Assembly (NCBI GenBank): GCA_947178315.1
Contig: CAMWXW010000043.1
Location: 1 to 5,559, forward strand
From: an uncultured Desulfovibrionaceae bacterium
Lineage (GTDB): Bacteria; Desulfobacterota; Desulfovibrionia; Desulfovibrionales; Desulfovibrionaceae
DNA length: 5,559 nt
Reading direction: 5' to 3'
Part shown: positions 1 to 5,559 of the stretch, one piece after another
Layout: every line of letters starts with the position of its first letter
Position numbering within the stretch: the stretch's first letter is position 1
Made by a program: the position numbers and the translations under genes
The notes under the pieces: generated by a model
Database searches by the model: none
Told to the model about the DNA's origin: nothing
The model's input: the letters and a program-made list of their open reading frames with translations, nothing else

Positions 1-121
1 CTTCTACCTTATATCTATACCAAAAACTTTGTATACTTATGATAAGAAAAATAATCCCCATACTACAGATAATACAGCTGGAAATTAGTAGAGTTCGAAA
101 TTTTTTTTCATCGTGTACCAT
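1..121 (-). CDS. N-terminal fragment of an unrecognised membrane-anchored protein (runs off left edge)
   Basis: An ATG on the minus strand (bases 119-121) opens a frame that stays open for all 40 codons to the window edge. The visible peptide begins MVHDEKKFRTLL. It then has a strongly hydrophobic stretch of about 21-23 residues (residues 11-32, rich in I, L, C, S and F), followed by WYRYK. This is the pattern of a short cytoplasmic N-terminus with basic residues, one membrane helix, and then the start of a soluble or periplasmic domain. An AAGGA ribosome-binding sequence lies 9 nt upstream, which supports this start. The gene is divergent from the outer-membrane protein gene. Codons 5-7 contain a run of eight A's, a possible slippage site. 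The family cannot be named from 40 residues. The coding call rests on the open frame, the ribosome-binding site and a plausible N-terminus. Confidence 0.62.
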   Translation of the reverse strand, partial: MVHDEKKFRTLLISSCIICSMGIIFLIISIQSFWYRYKVE

Positions 122-130
122 AATTCTCTA

Positions 131-135
131 TCCTT
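131..135 (-). promoter_or_regulatory. Ribosome binding site of the left-edge gene
   Basis: On the minus strand this reads AAGGA, 9 nt from the ATG at 119-121. It is what decides the start of the truncated left-edge gene, since a second, out-of-frame ATG lies only 9 nt further in and leads to a stop after a few codons. Confidence 0.5.
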
Positions 136-195
136 GTGTCTTATGATAACTCATTCCTATATTCATACTATTGTACCCACATGAGCCAACTATGA

Positions 196-216
196 TAGTA
201 TAAAGATGTAGTATAA
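196..216 (+). repeat. Short direct repeat TAGTATAA in the divergent intergenic region
   Basis: TAGTATAA occurs at 196-203 and again at 209-216, a 13-bp offset, just upstream of the TTGACT box at 222. A related TAGTATAG lies at 278-285. These may be regulator half-sites or alternative -10 elements (TATAAA at 199-204, TATAAT at 212-217). In sequence this AT-rich, chance is also a fair explanation. Confidence 0.25.
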
Positions 217-221
217 TAGAC

Positions 222-249
222 TTGACTATTACATGATATATGCTAGATT
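222..249 (+). promoter_or_regulatory. Candidate sigma-70 promoter for the outer-membrane protein gene
   Basis: The -35 box TTGACT (222-227) is separated by 16 bp from TAGATT (244-249). The TAGATT is preceded by TGC, giving an extended -10 of the TGn type. This would start a transcript near 256 with a leader of about 100 nt before the ATG at 360. The -35 matches five of six consensus bases and the -10 four of six. Upstream TATAAA (199-204) and TATAAT (212-217) boxes lack a convincing -35. No convincing promoter for the divergent left-edge gene was found; TTGGCT with a 16-bp spacer and TATGAA on the minus strand is the best weak candidate. Confidence 0.45.
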
Positions 250-289
250 CATTCCACATAATCGATACTCACACAAATAGTATAGAAGA

Positions 290-307
290 ATATCTTTTCT
301 AAGATAT
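290..307 (+). other. Perfect small hairpin in the 5' leader of the outer-membrane protein gene
   Basis: ATATCTT (290-296) and AAGATAT (301-307) are exact reverse complements around a TTCT loop, giving a 7-bp stem. It lies in the predicted leader of the outer-membrane protein mRNA, about 50 nt before the start codon. No T-tract follows, so it is not a terminator. It could stabilise the mRNA 5' end or be an operator. The stem is AT-rich and therefore weak. Confidence 0.35.
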
Positions 308-350
308 ATACTATCTCTCTAGAGCGAAGTGAGTAGTAAATTCTTATCAT

Positions 351-355
351 GAGGA
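351..355 (+). promoter_or_regulatory. Ribosome binding site of the outer-membrane protein gene
   Basis: GAGGA lies 4 nt before the ATG at 360, a short but workable distance. It sits inside a four-codon reading frame (ATG at 349, peptide MRKL) whose TGA stop overlaps the gene's ATG as ATGA. Confidence 0.6.
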
Positions 356-359
356 AGCT

Positions 360-1013
360 ATGAAAAAGATTCTATGTACAGTATTAGTAAGCTTGATAGC
401 TCTTAGTGGAGTATCTCACGCTAACGTACTCGAGAAACTTCCCCCAAAACTACAAGTTTATGTAGGTGGTAAGTTAGGGTACAATCAACAATTTATCAAT
501 GACGGATATTTTAAGAATCCAGGCGTACAAGCATTACGCTTTTCCAACGATGCACCAAGTTTAGGTTTAGGTGTTGCGGGTGGAGTACGTTATGAAATTA
601 TCCCTCGTCTTTTTGTTCGAGGAGAACTTGAATACATCTATCGTATCCCGACAAAATTTGATGCTGCAGATACTGGTTATCAGAGAGCAGAAGTAGAAAC
701 ACAACTCCATACCATATTGATTAACTCATATATAGAATACTATGTTATTCCAAAGGTTTCTATCTATGCAACACTAGGTATTGGAGCAGCTATTACTCAG
801 GCACGAGCGTATAATGTTGTCAATATCAGAAAACTAGGACAATCACCTTCTTTTGCAGTTCAAGTTGGTTTTGGTGCTGGATACAATATCACAGAACATC
901 TCATTCTTGATCTCACATTCAGATATATTGATGCTCTGAATTACACAACAAGCAGAGCAAAGTTCCCACTTTCTGGCATTGAGCTTCTTGGTGGTGTTCG
1001 TTATACATTCTAA
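360..1013 (+). CDS. Outer-membrane beta-barrel protein (OmpX/Opa-like porin family)
   Basis: The 217-residue product starts with a clear Sec signal peptide: basic MKK, a hydrophobic core at residues 4-17, and a probable cleavage site after A21 in VSHA-NV. The mature part alternates aromatic and hydrophobic residues with polar ones in amphipathic strands at about residues 31-42, 66-80, 82-96, 113-130, 133-148, 163-176, 179-192 and 204-217. That is the count expected for an eight-stranded barrel. It ends in RYTF, the terminal phenylalanine used as the C-terminal beta-signal by the BAM assembly machinery. Gly-rich turns (GVAGGVRY, GIGAA, GFGAGYN) are typical of the beta-barrel domain shared by opacity, OmpX and Ail proteins. 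There is no lipobox cysteine. Length and strand count argue against a trimeric general porin. Role (adhesion, serum resistance, small-solute pore) cannot be assigned. It is a monocistronic unit with its own promoter, and the following gene is convergent. Confidence 0.87.
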   Translation: MKKILCTVLVSLIALSGVSHANVLEKLPPKLQVYVGGKLGYNQQFINDGYFKNPGVQALRFSNDAPSLGLGVAGGVRYEIIPRLFVRGELEYIYRIPTKFDAADTGYQRAEVETQLHTILINSYIEYYVIPKVSIYATLGIGAAITQARAYNVVNIRKLGQSPSFAVQVGFGAGYNITEHLILDLTFRYIDALNYTTSRAKFPLSGIELLGGVRYTF

Positions 1014-1025
1014 TCATACACTTAT

Positions 1026-1054
1026 GGGCTACTCTCTTCTATGAGAGTATGCTC
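1026..1054. terminator. Terminator-like hairpin between convergent genes
   Basis: TACTCTC (1030-1036) pairs perfectly with GAGAGTA (1043-1049) around a 6-nt loop. Allowing one bulged T at 1050, GGGC (1026-1029) pairs with GCTC (1051-1054), giving an 11-bp stem in the plus-strand RNA that includes one G-U pair. It starts 12 nt after the stop of the outer-membrane protein gene and lies 42 nt beyond the stop of the convergent gene. Neither side has a real U-tract (TTCTCT on the plus side), so it is a weak intrinsic terminator at best, or a 3'-end-protecting stem. Confidence 0.45.
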
Positions 1055-1095
1055 TTCTCTATAGAATTTCACTCATTATACACACTCTTATACTT

Positions 1096-2052
1096 CTAAA
1101 CATGCGTATAATAGTCTTGATATGTAAGTACACCATCAAGATAATATGACTGTATTGTAATAGTCCCTTGTACAGTAGTAGCATCTGGCATCTGTATTGT
1201 ATACTCATAGCTATCTTCTAAATAGTTATCTACCTCTGGTAACACTCCTTCACCGAGTATGTATGTAAACCATCCTTCACTTGCAAGTGTAAGATAACCA
1301 TAATATCCACCTACTAATTGCTCAACCTCATTTATATCTCCATTCACTGCAACAACCCTATATCCACTTTCTATTTGCTCTTGTGTAAAGATATAGCCAG
1401 AATGGTATGAAGGGAAGTCATTTGTAGTACCGATATCATGCTGTGTCGGTTCAGTATATGTCTCTATATACTCTTGTTCTTCCTCATATTCCTGATTCGG
1501 AGGCTCTTCTGCTTTATAGAGAGCTTTTTGTTCATTCTGTTCCTTCACGCTTGCAAGATAATGTTCTATAGTAGCATAAAATTCAGGGGATTCATCGACA
1601 ACGGGAGTTACCTCAACAGATGTATCAATAGTACTCTGTGGAGCAGTACAAAGTATTGGAGAAATAGTCCACTCTATCGTTTCTTCTGCTCTCTTCCTAT
1701 ATGTAGTGTACTCAATAAAAGAGCCTGCTGGCTTGCCATAACTCCCTCCTTTATACTGAATATCACCTTGAAGAAGAGGTGGATTGAGTAATGCAATAAA
1801 ACCAAACCCTGAAATACATTCTTGTGTTGGCAAAATAAATGTCGGGAAAAAACCCATATGTTCTGCTCTAAAAAAATCATAGAGAACAAGAGTTTTTCCA
1901 TGTTCTTCAAGAACGAGAATCAGAGTACTATCCTCACGATGCAATGTAGCCTTAATGAAATCCATAGAAGAAAAGATGATCTGTTGGAAAGGAACAACAG
2001 TATATTCACTCCTTTCTCCTACAGTAGCTAAGTTTAGATATAAATCTTGCAT
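1096..2052 (-). CDS. Unrecognised acidic protein with adhesin-module-like ends (VCBS-like C-terminal domain)
   Basis: This 318-residue protein is not one I recognise as a named family. It has no signal peptide and no membrane helix. Residues 30-90 (HREDSTLILVLEEHGKTLVL, then YDFF and PTFILP) recall the N-terminal module of large type I-secreted adhesins (BapA-prefix style: a read-out of the form LxLxLxDGxxxxLxxFF). Residues 140-215 form an acidic, E/Q/Y/T/P-rich linker, probably disordered. Residues 232-302 (VNGDINEVE, GGYYGYLTLASEGWFTYIL, then YEYTI, TVQGTITI) match the layout of a VCBS-type immunoglobulin-like repeat: VNG, GxYGxLTLxxDGxxTY, FxYTxxDxxG, xxGxxTI. No RTX nonapeptides are present. 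The ATG lies 11 nt after the PBP1A stop with only a weak GAG-type ribosome-binding sequence, so it is probably translated from the same mRNA by coupling. Similarity is judged by eye; the function is unknown. Confidence 0.75.
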   Translation of the reverse strand: MQDLYLNLATVGERSEYTVVPFQQIIFSSMDFIKATLHREDSTLILVLEEHGKTLVLYDFFRAEHMGFFPTFILPTQECISGFGFIALLNPPLLQGDIQYKGGSYGKPAGSFIEYTTYRKRAEETIEWTISPILCTAPQSTIDTSVEVTPVVDESPEFYATIEHYLASVKEQNEQKALYKAEEPPNQEYEEEQEYIETYTEPTQHDIGTTNDFPSYHSGYIFTQEQIESGYRVVAVNGDINEVEQLVGGYYGYLTLASEGWFTYILGEGVLPEVDNYLEDSYEYTIQMPDATTVQGTITIQSYYLDGVLTYQDYYTHV

Positions 2053-2063
2053 TATCTATCTCA

Positions 2064-4469
2064 CTAGAATAATTCTTTCAAGACATCTGTATGTACATCA
2101 GAACCAGATTCTCCACTACCAGTATATTCTGTAGGCTCTGTTCCTTTTATAAAGGGAACAACAATTGTCGATGAATTACGCCGTGGGAGTAATCCTGTTT
2201 TACTATCAACTGGAATAGTTACAATATCGTCTGGTGGAAGAAAGCTCTCATTTGGATAAAGTGTCCGTATCTTTGTCATATAATCTACAAAAATAGGCAA
2301 TGCACTACGAGCCCCTCCTTCATACTTCCCTAGACTTTGTGCTTGATCATATCCTACATAGACTCCTGTTACTAATTGAGGAATAGCACCAATAAACCAC
2401 GCATCTTTTTCATCATTTGTTGTCCCAGTTTTCCCTATTACAGGCATATTAAGTGCTAAAGCTCTTCTTCCTGTTCCTTCTTCAATAACACCTCGCAAAA
2501 GATACTGCATAAGAAAAGCGTTCTGAGGACTTACTGCCTCTTCTTTTATAATAGGAAACTCATACAACATAAATCCACTTGCATCTTTAATAGAAGTAAT
2601 AAATCGTGGATAGGCACGTTGTCCAGCATGAGTAAATGCTCCAAATGCACTTACCATTTGTATAAGTGTTGTTTCAACAGCTCCAAGACTAATTCCAAGC
2701 TCATTGGGATAATTCCCTGTCAACCCTAACTGATAAGCACGTTCAATGATTGTCTGTATACCGATACTCTGAGCAATACGTATTGTAACTAAGTTTCGTG
2801 AAAGAGCTATTCCTTTACGCAATAACATATAACCATGAAAATTATTCTCGTAATTATCAGGCCTCCATAAACGATTTGTTACCGGATCAAGCATAGCAAT
2901 AGGAGCATCTAACACAAGAGAAGCTGGAGTAAATCCATTATCCATTGCAGCAGAATAGACTATTGCTTTGAATGCAGAGCCTGATTGTCTTCGTGCCTGT
3001 ATAGCTCTGTTAAATTTACTGGTATGAAAATCATAGCCCCCACTCATAGCAACAACATCTCCCGTTGATGCATCAAGAGAGAGAATAGCTCCTTCCATAG
3101 CTGGAATTTGTTCTAAGACAAGAGGAATAGTCGCAGTAGGACTCAGAGTAACTTCTACATTTGGTTTAACAGCAACATGAACAACATCACCTTTTGCAAG
3201 CACTTGTGTTGCATCGCTAGGTCGATTATGCTTTGCAAGTACTTGATTGATATTTGGTTTTCTCGCCCAAGACATATCTTTTAGATCTATCACACCTTGA
3301 TATCGTGCGAACTTAACTGTTGCATTTTGAGGTGTTACCTGTGTAACAAGAGCTTCTACATATCCTCCTTTACTAAACTTATCAACAGAAAATTGCTGTG
3401 TACTCTCTGTAAAAAATCTCTGTACATCTTGTGGTGTCTCAAGTCTTCGTACAGCGCCCTGAAAACCTCTTCGACGACTTAAATCTTCTAATCCCTTACG
3501 TAATGCTCCAGTTGCAGCTATTTGTTCTTTGATACGCAACGGTGTGTATACATTAAGCCCAAGGGTAAATAAAGCATCTTCTCCTTCAACATTAAGAGAT
3601 ATATTTTTTGCTCGTAAATTCTCTTTAGTAAAGAATTTAAGAAGTTCTTGTCGTACTTGTTCAACATACCATGCACAGGCTTGTTGAACTTCTTCTTGAT
3701 TTGTATTCCATCGTTTATATTCCAATGGCTCATTCATAGCTTTTGTATACTCTTCTTGAGTAATCCATTCTTTATCAAGCATTTGCCCAAGAACATAGGA
3801 TTGTCTCTGTTTAATAGGCTCTGGATTACGGTATGGATTATACATAGAAGGAGCTTTTGGTAATCCAGCAAGTATTGAGGCTTCTGCAATGGTTAAGTCT
3901 CCTACATCTTTAGAGAAATATGTCTGAGAAGCTGCACCGATACCATACGCTCCCTCACCAAAATAAATCTGATTGAGATACACTGAAAGAATCTCTTCTT
4001 TGGAAAGATACTTTTCTAAACGATATGCTAAAATAGCTTCCTTAATCTTCCTACTATATGTTCTTTCCGGAGAAAGGAGAAGTGCTTTTACAACCTGTTG
4101 TGTAATAGTACTCCCACCCTGCTTCACAGCACCATACCATGTATTGATAATAAAAGCCCGTATAATCGATGTAAGATTTACACCATCATGTTCATAAAAG
4201 GCTTTATCTTCAGCTGCTAAAAACGCATGAATAACATGCTGTGGTATTGATTTCATCGGTACAAGATATCTTCTCTCTTTATAAAGCTCTCCTATCACCT
4301 CACCCTCTGCAGAGTAGATAGTTGTAACAAGATATGGACGATAATCTGAGATATTGTTGAAGTCTGGTAAGTCATCAGAAACATAGAATAGGATACCTAT
4401 CCCTATGAGAAGAACAAGAAGAACCATTGTTACTAATGTAAAAAAAGAAAATAATAGCAATCGTTTCAT
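2064..4469 (-). CDS. mrcA: Penicillin-binding protein 1A, bifunctional peptidoglycan glycosyltransferase/transpeptidase
   Basis: A class A PBP of 801 residues polymerises lipid II into glycan strands and cross-links the stem peptides on the periplasmic face of the inner membrane. Residues 1-8 are cytoplasmic with KR, and residues 9-30 form the membrane anchor. The GT51 domain (about 55-230) shows EDKAFYEHDG (87-96, catalytic E87), GGSTITQQ (118-125), RKIKEAILAYRLE (140-152) and the YLNQIYFGEGAYGIGAAS motif (164-181). An OB-like insert spans about 325-440. The transpeptidase domain (about 455-735) has the SxxK motif S498-A-F-K501 (nucleophile S498), SxN at S557-R-N559 and KTGT at 680-683. All key residues are intact. 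The Gly/Ser-rich tail (about 740-801) is not catalytic. Length is normal for PBP1A. The ATG has an AAGGA ribosome-binding site 6 nt upstream. It lies 21 nt downstream of the cysteine-cluster gene and 11 nt upstream of the next gene, indicating one operon. It is a beta-lactam target. The alternative symbol ponA is also used. Confidence 0.96.
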   Translation of the reverse strand: MKRLLLFSFFTLVTMVLLVLLIGIGILFYVSDDLPDFNNISDYRPYLVTTIYSAEGEVIGELYKERRYLVPMKSIPQHVIHAFLAAEDKAFYEHDGVNLTSIIRAFIINTWYGAVKQGGSTITQQVVKALLLSPERTYSRKIKEAILAYRLEKYLSKEEILSVYLNQIYFGEGAYGIGAASQTYFSKDVGDLTIAEASILAGLPKAPSMYNPYRNPEPIKQRQSYVLGQMLDKEWITQEEYTKAMNEPLEYKRWNTNQEEVQQACAWYVEQVRQELLKFFTKENLRAKNISLNVEGEDALFTLGLNVYTPLRIKEQIAATGALRKGLEDLSRRRGFQGAVRRLETPQDVQRFFTESTQQFSVDKFSKGGYVEALVTQVTPQNATVKFARYQGVIDLKDMSWARKPNINQVLAKHNRPSDATQVLAKGDVVHVAVKPNVEVTLSPTATIPLVLEQIPAMEGAILSLDASTGDVVAMSGGYDFHTSKFNRAIQARRQSGSAFKAIVYSAAMDNGFTPASLVLDAPIAMLDPVTNRLWRPDNYENNFHGYMLLRKGIALSRNLVTIRIAQSIGIQTIIERAYQLGLTGNYPNELGISLGAVETTLIQMVSAFGAFTHAGQRAYPRFITSIKDASGFMLYEFPIIKEEAVSPQNAFLMQYLLRGVIEEGTGRRALALNMPVIGKTGTTNDEKDAWFIGAIPQLVTGVYVGYDQAQSLGKYEGGARSALPIFVDYMTKIRTLYPNESFLPPDDIVTIPVDSKTGLLPRRNSSTIVVPFIKGTEPTEYTGSGESGSDVHTDVLKELF

Positions 4470-4475
4470 ATCTCT

Positions 4476-4480
4476 TCCTT
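4476..4480 (-). promoter_or_regulatory. Ribosome binding site of the PBP1A gene
   Basis: The minus strand reads AAGGA, 6 nt before the ATG at 4467-4469 and inside the 21-nt gap after the upstream gene's stop. It confirms the PBP1A start, which also gives the expected short cytoplasmic end followed by the membrane anchor. Confidence 0.7.
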
Positions 4481-4490
4481 TTATCCTAAC

Positions 4491-5036
4491 TTAAATTCCC
4501 CAATACATTCGTAGTACATTATATAATGTATAAATCTCTACAATAGATAGAGATGCCCGTTGCATAGATTCTACAATTTCAACACCTTCTGGAGCAAGGT
4601 TACAATTCCCAAAAAGAGAAAGATCTCCATTCTTATACACCCAAAAAGGAAATAGCTGACACAGTATAGGACGGATAGTATGAGGTAGAAAACAGCCTCT
4701 AGGAGTAAGAAATACACAATGTTTTATCTCTCCTCGTAACGCAACTCGAAAGCGAGTTCCTCCAAGTGGAAAAATACGTTCAATAGCTTCACTCTCTCCT
4801 GGAAACATAGCCTTAATATTCTTTTGAAAGGATTCTGTTACCTCTTCTTCTTCAAAAAAAGTGTCTATGGAAGAAAACCCTAAAAAAGAACATATATTTT
4901 TACACTCTATATAGGAAGTGGGCAACATCATATCTGCTATTGTATCATGTTGATAATAACAACAGGTCAGTCTTTCTTGAGCGCATTGGCCACAAGCAGA
5001 AGGAAATATCGGTCTATTTATAATATTAGCACTCAT
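4491..5036 (-). CDS. YkgJ-type (CxxCxxCC) cysteine-cluster protein
   Basis: From the ATG at 5034-5036 the product is 181 residues. It carries the cysteine signature of the YkgJ/UPF0153 family, thought to bind zinc or an iron-sulfur cluster: C15-G-Q-C18, C25-C26, C45 and C49, C107, C115, C126 in RPILCQLFPFW (the family's RPxxCxxFPF element) and C145 in GNCNL. The typical CxxCxxCC is spread out here as CxxC-x6-CC. No signal peptide or membrane helix is seen, so it should be cytoplasmic. Biochemical function in the family is poorly defined. An in-frame TTG at 5076-5078 would add 14 residues and has an AAGAG sequence 6 nt upstream, so that start is possible. I prefer the ATG because the conserved part begins at about residue 14, although its own ribosome-binding site is poor. 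It is probably the first gene of an operon with PBP1A. Confidence 0.82.
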   Translation of the reverse strand: MSANIINRPIFPSACGQCAQERLTCCYYQHDTIADMMLPTSYIECKNICSFLGFSSIDTFFEEEEVTESFQKNIKAMFPGESEAIERIFPLGGTRFRVALRGEIKHCVFLTPRGCFLPHTIRPILCQLFPFWVYKNGDLSLFGNCNLAPEGVEIVESMQRASLSIVEIYTLYNVLRMYWGI

Positions 5037-5099
5037 AGTACTATGTAGGTATGCAAAAATACCTCCATCTTGATACAAAAGCTACTCTTGTTATATATC

Positions 5100-5105
5100 A
5101 TTATA
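5100..5105 (-). promoter_or_regulatory. Isolated perfect -10 box upstream of the cysteine-cluster gene
   Basis: The minus strand reads TATAAT, a full match to the -10 consensus. The start point would be about 57 nt before the ATG at 5036. No good -35 sits at 16-18 bp; TAGGTT at 18 bp is the best. This is a secondary candidate for transcription of the three-gene cluster, or a chance match in AT-rich sequence. Confidence 0.25.
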
Positions 5106-5141
5106 CAGTAAAAATCCACTCATAACCTACAAAAAGAAGTC

Positions 5142-5169
5142 TTGAAAAGATATCCATCACTACTATACT
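5142..5169 (+). promoter_or_regulatory. Candidate plus-strand promoter facing the 3' end of pssA
   Basis: TTGAAA (5142-5147), a 16-bp spacer and TATACT (5164-5169) match the sigma-70 consensus at four of six and five of six positions. No plus-strand gene lies downstream inside the window. A transcript starting near 5176 would be an untranslated RNA or antisense to the 3' end of pssA. It faces the minus-strand candidate promoter at 5185-5210, so only one of the two need be real. Confidence 0.35.
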
Positions 5170-5191
5170 GTATGAATCTACTTTAGTATAG
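5163..5191. repeat. Inverted repeat CTATACT / AGTATAG spanning two promoter-like -10 boxes
   Basis: CTATACT (5163-5169) and AGTATAG (5185-5191) are exact 7-bp inverted arms with a 15-bp spacer. Centres are 22 bp apart, about two helical turns, which is a layout used by dimeric regulators. Each arm also forms a TATACT -10 box on its own strand. It may be an operator or a by-product of the two -10 boxes. Confidence 0.35.
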
Positions 5192-5210
5192 CACATATCT
5201 TTTCTATACA
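5185..5210 (-). promoter_or_regulatory. Candidate extended -10 promoter for the cysteine-cluster/PBP1A operon
   Basis: The minus strand has TGCTATACT, an extended -10 (TGn plus TATACT, five of six). The T-rich sequence TTTGTA/TTGTAT at 15-16 bp is a poor -35. Transcription would start near 5178, leaving a leader of about 140 nt before the ATG at 5036. This is the best promoter-like element in the intergenic region upstream of the cluster. Confidence 0.42.
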
Positions 5211-5284
5211 AAAGGGGATACACTCTATAAAACACACATTCCGTACAATAGTTATTTCTACATAATCACGATATATCATCTCAT

Positions 5285-5319
5285 AAAACAAAAAGGAAAG
5301 AGCATTTTACTAGCTCTCT
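5285..5319 (-). terminator. Probable Rho-independent terminator of pssA
   Basis: Read on the minus strand, AGAGAGC (5319-5313) pairs with GCTCTTT (5303-5297) to form a 7-bp stem with one G-U pair and a 9-nt loop that includes the pssA stop codon. CC TTTTT G TTTT follows (5296-5285). The stem plus T-rich run supports termination immediately after pssA, separating it from the downstream three-gene cluster. Confidence 0.55.
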
Positions 5320-5559
5320 TGCTTCTTCAACAAGAGAATACATGAATAGATGAGTCCACAGAGAATATAAGTAAAAGCAAAAACAAAAAAGAGGAGTGAA
5401 GGCTGTACAGCAAGTGCCGCAAGACAAAGTACAATACAAAGCAATGTAGTAAAAGGGTGAGTGTGTAAAGGAGCGAATTCCTTAAAAGAAAAATATCGTA
5501 TTTGACTTACCATAAGAATAGAAACACAAAACACAACTAAGGGAAATACAATATTAGGC
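5310..5559 (-). CDS. pssA: CDP-diacylglycerol-serine O-phosphatidyltransferase, C-terminal part (runs off right edge)
   Basis: The frame is open from the right edge to the TAG at 5310-5312, giving 83 visible residues. The element LMVSQIRYFSFKEF is the conserved stretch near the C-terminal end of bacterial type II PssA enzymes (LMVSxIRYxSFK). It is followed by two hydrophobic helices (about 20 residues each, separated by a short loop with QPS) and the charged end KKQES. A hydrophobic segment (PNIVFPLVV) precedes the motif. PssA is an inner-membrane CDP-alcohol phosphatidyltransferase that makes phosphatidylserine from CDP-diacylglycerol and serine, the precursor of phosphatidylethanolamine. 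The catalytic DGxxAR...GxxxDxxxD motif lies beyond the window. A GTG at 5532-5534 could be mistaken for the start, but the frame continues upstream with PssA-like residues, so this is a truncated view of a longer gene. Confidence 0.8.
   Translation of the reverse strand, partial: PNIVFPLVVFCVSILMVSQIRYFSFKEFAPLHTHPFTTLLCIVLCLAALAVQPSLLFFVFAFTYILCGLIYSCILLLKKQES

Noticed and set aside
1061..1095. Second small stem (TTCT/AGAA) after the convergent hairpin
   Set aside because: It is only 4 bp with no U-tract, below what I would call a terminator.
1438..1791. Plus-strand open frame of 117 codons opposite the adhesin-like gene
   Set aside because: It lies antisense to a better-supported gene in the operon, is cysteine/phenylalanine-rich without a recognisable domain, and has no ribosome-binding site. 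It is a shadow of the AT-rich coding strand.
1674..1910. Minus-strand frame of 78 codons inside the adhesin-like gene
   Set aside because: It overlaps the 318-residue frame in another phase, with no motif or start signal of its own.
3297..4197. Several 60-75-codon frames on both strands within the PBP1A gene
   Set aside because: PBP1A has all its catalytic motifs in one uninterrupted frame. The others are unlabelled shadows with biased composition.
290..5206. The 12-mer ATATCTTTTCTA at 290-301 and again at 5195-5206
   Set aside because: Both copies lie in intergenic AT-rich sequence. A low-complexity 12-mer shared once is not convincing as a repeat element, and the surrounding bases differ.
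5532..5534. GTG as the start of a short 74-residue protein at the right edge
   Set aside because: The frame continues open upstream to the window edge with hydrophobic residues fitting PssA, so this is an internal valine codon.

Overview
The window is AT-rich (by eye roughly one third G+C) Gram-negative chromosomal DNA. A signal-peptide-bearing outer-membrane beta-barrel protein, a class A penicillin-binding protein and a phosphatidylserine synthase tail indicate a diderm. The protein style (Desulfovibrio-like PBP1A, YkgJ-type cysteine protein) combined with low G+C suggests a reduced-genome member of the Desulfovibrionaceae such as Lawsonia. That lineage call is inference from protein flavour and base composition, not from a database match.

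Layout from left to right: (1) the first 40 codons of a minus-strand membrane-anchored protein that runs off the left edge; (2) a divergent, AT-rich intergenic region of about 240 bp with a promoter, a perfect small hairpin and short repeats; (3) a plus-strand gene for a small secreted beta-barrel outer-membrane protein; (4) a short convergent intergenic region with a terminator-like hairpin; (5) a minus-strand three-gene cluster, in transcription order a YkgJ-type cysteine-cluster protein, a bifunctional PBP1A (glycosyltransferase plus transpeptidase) and an unrecognised acidic protein with faint similarity to type I-secreted adhesin modules; (6) an intergenic region of about 230-270 bp with face-to-face promoter-like sequences set in an inverted repeat; (7) the C-terminal part of CDP-diacylglycerol-serine O-phosphatidyltransferase (PssA) with a probable intrinsic terminator, running off the right edge.

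The theme is the cell envelope: phospholipid synthesis, peptidoglycan polymerisation and cross-linking, and an outer-membrane barrel. The gaps of 21 and 11 nt inside the three-gene cluster support one transcript. I see no mobile element, CRISPR array, tRNA or rRNA. I found no clearly new system. The most unusual items are the adhesin-module-like small protein downstream of PBP1A, the symmetrical promoter/inverted-repeat region upstream of the cluster, and the truncated left-edge gene that begins with an A8 tract.
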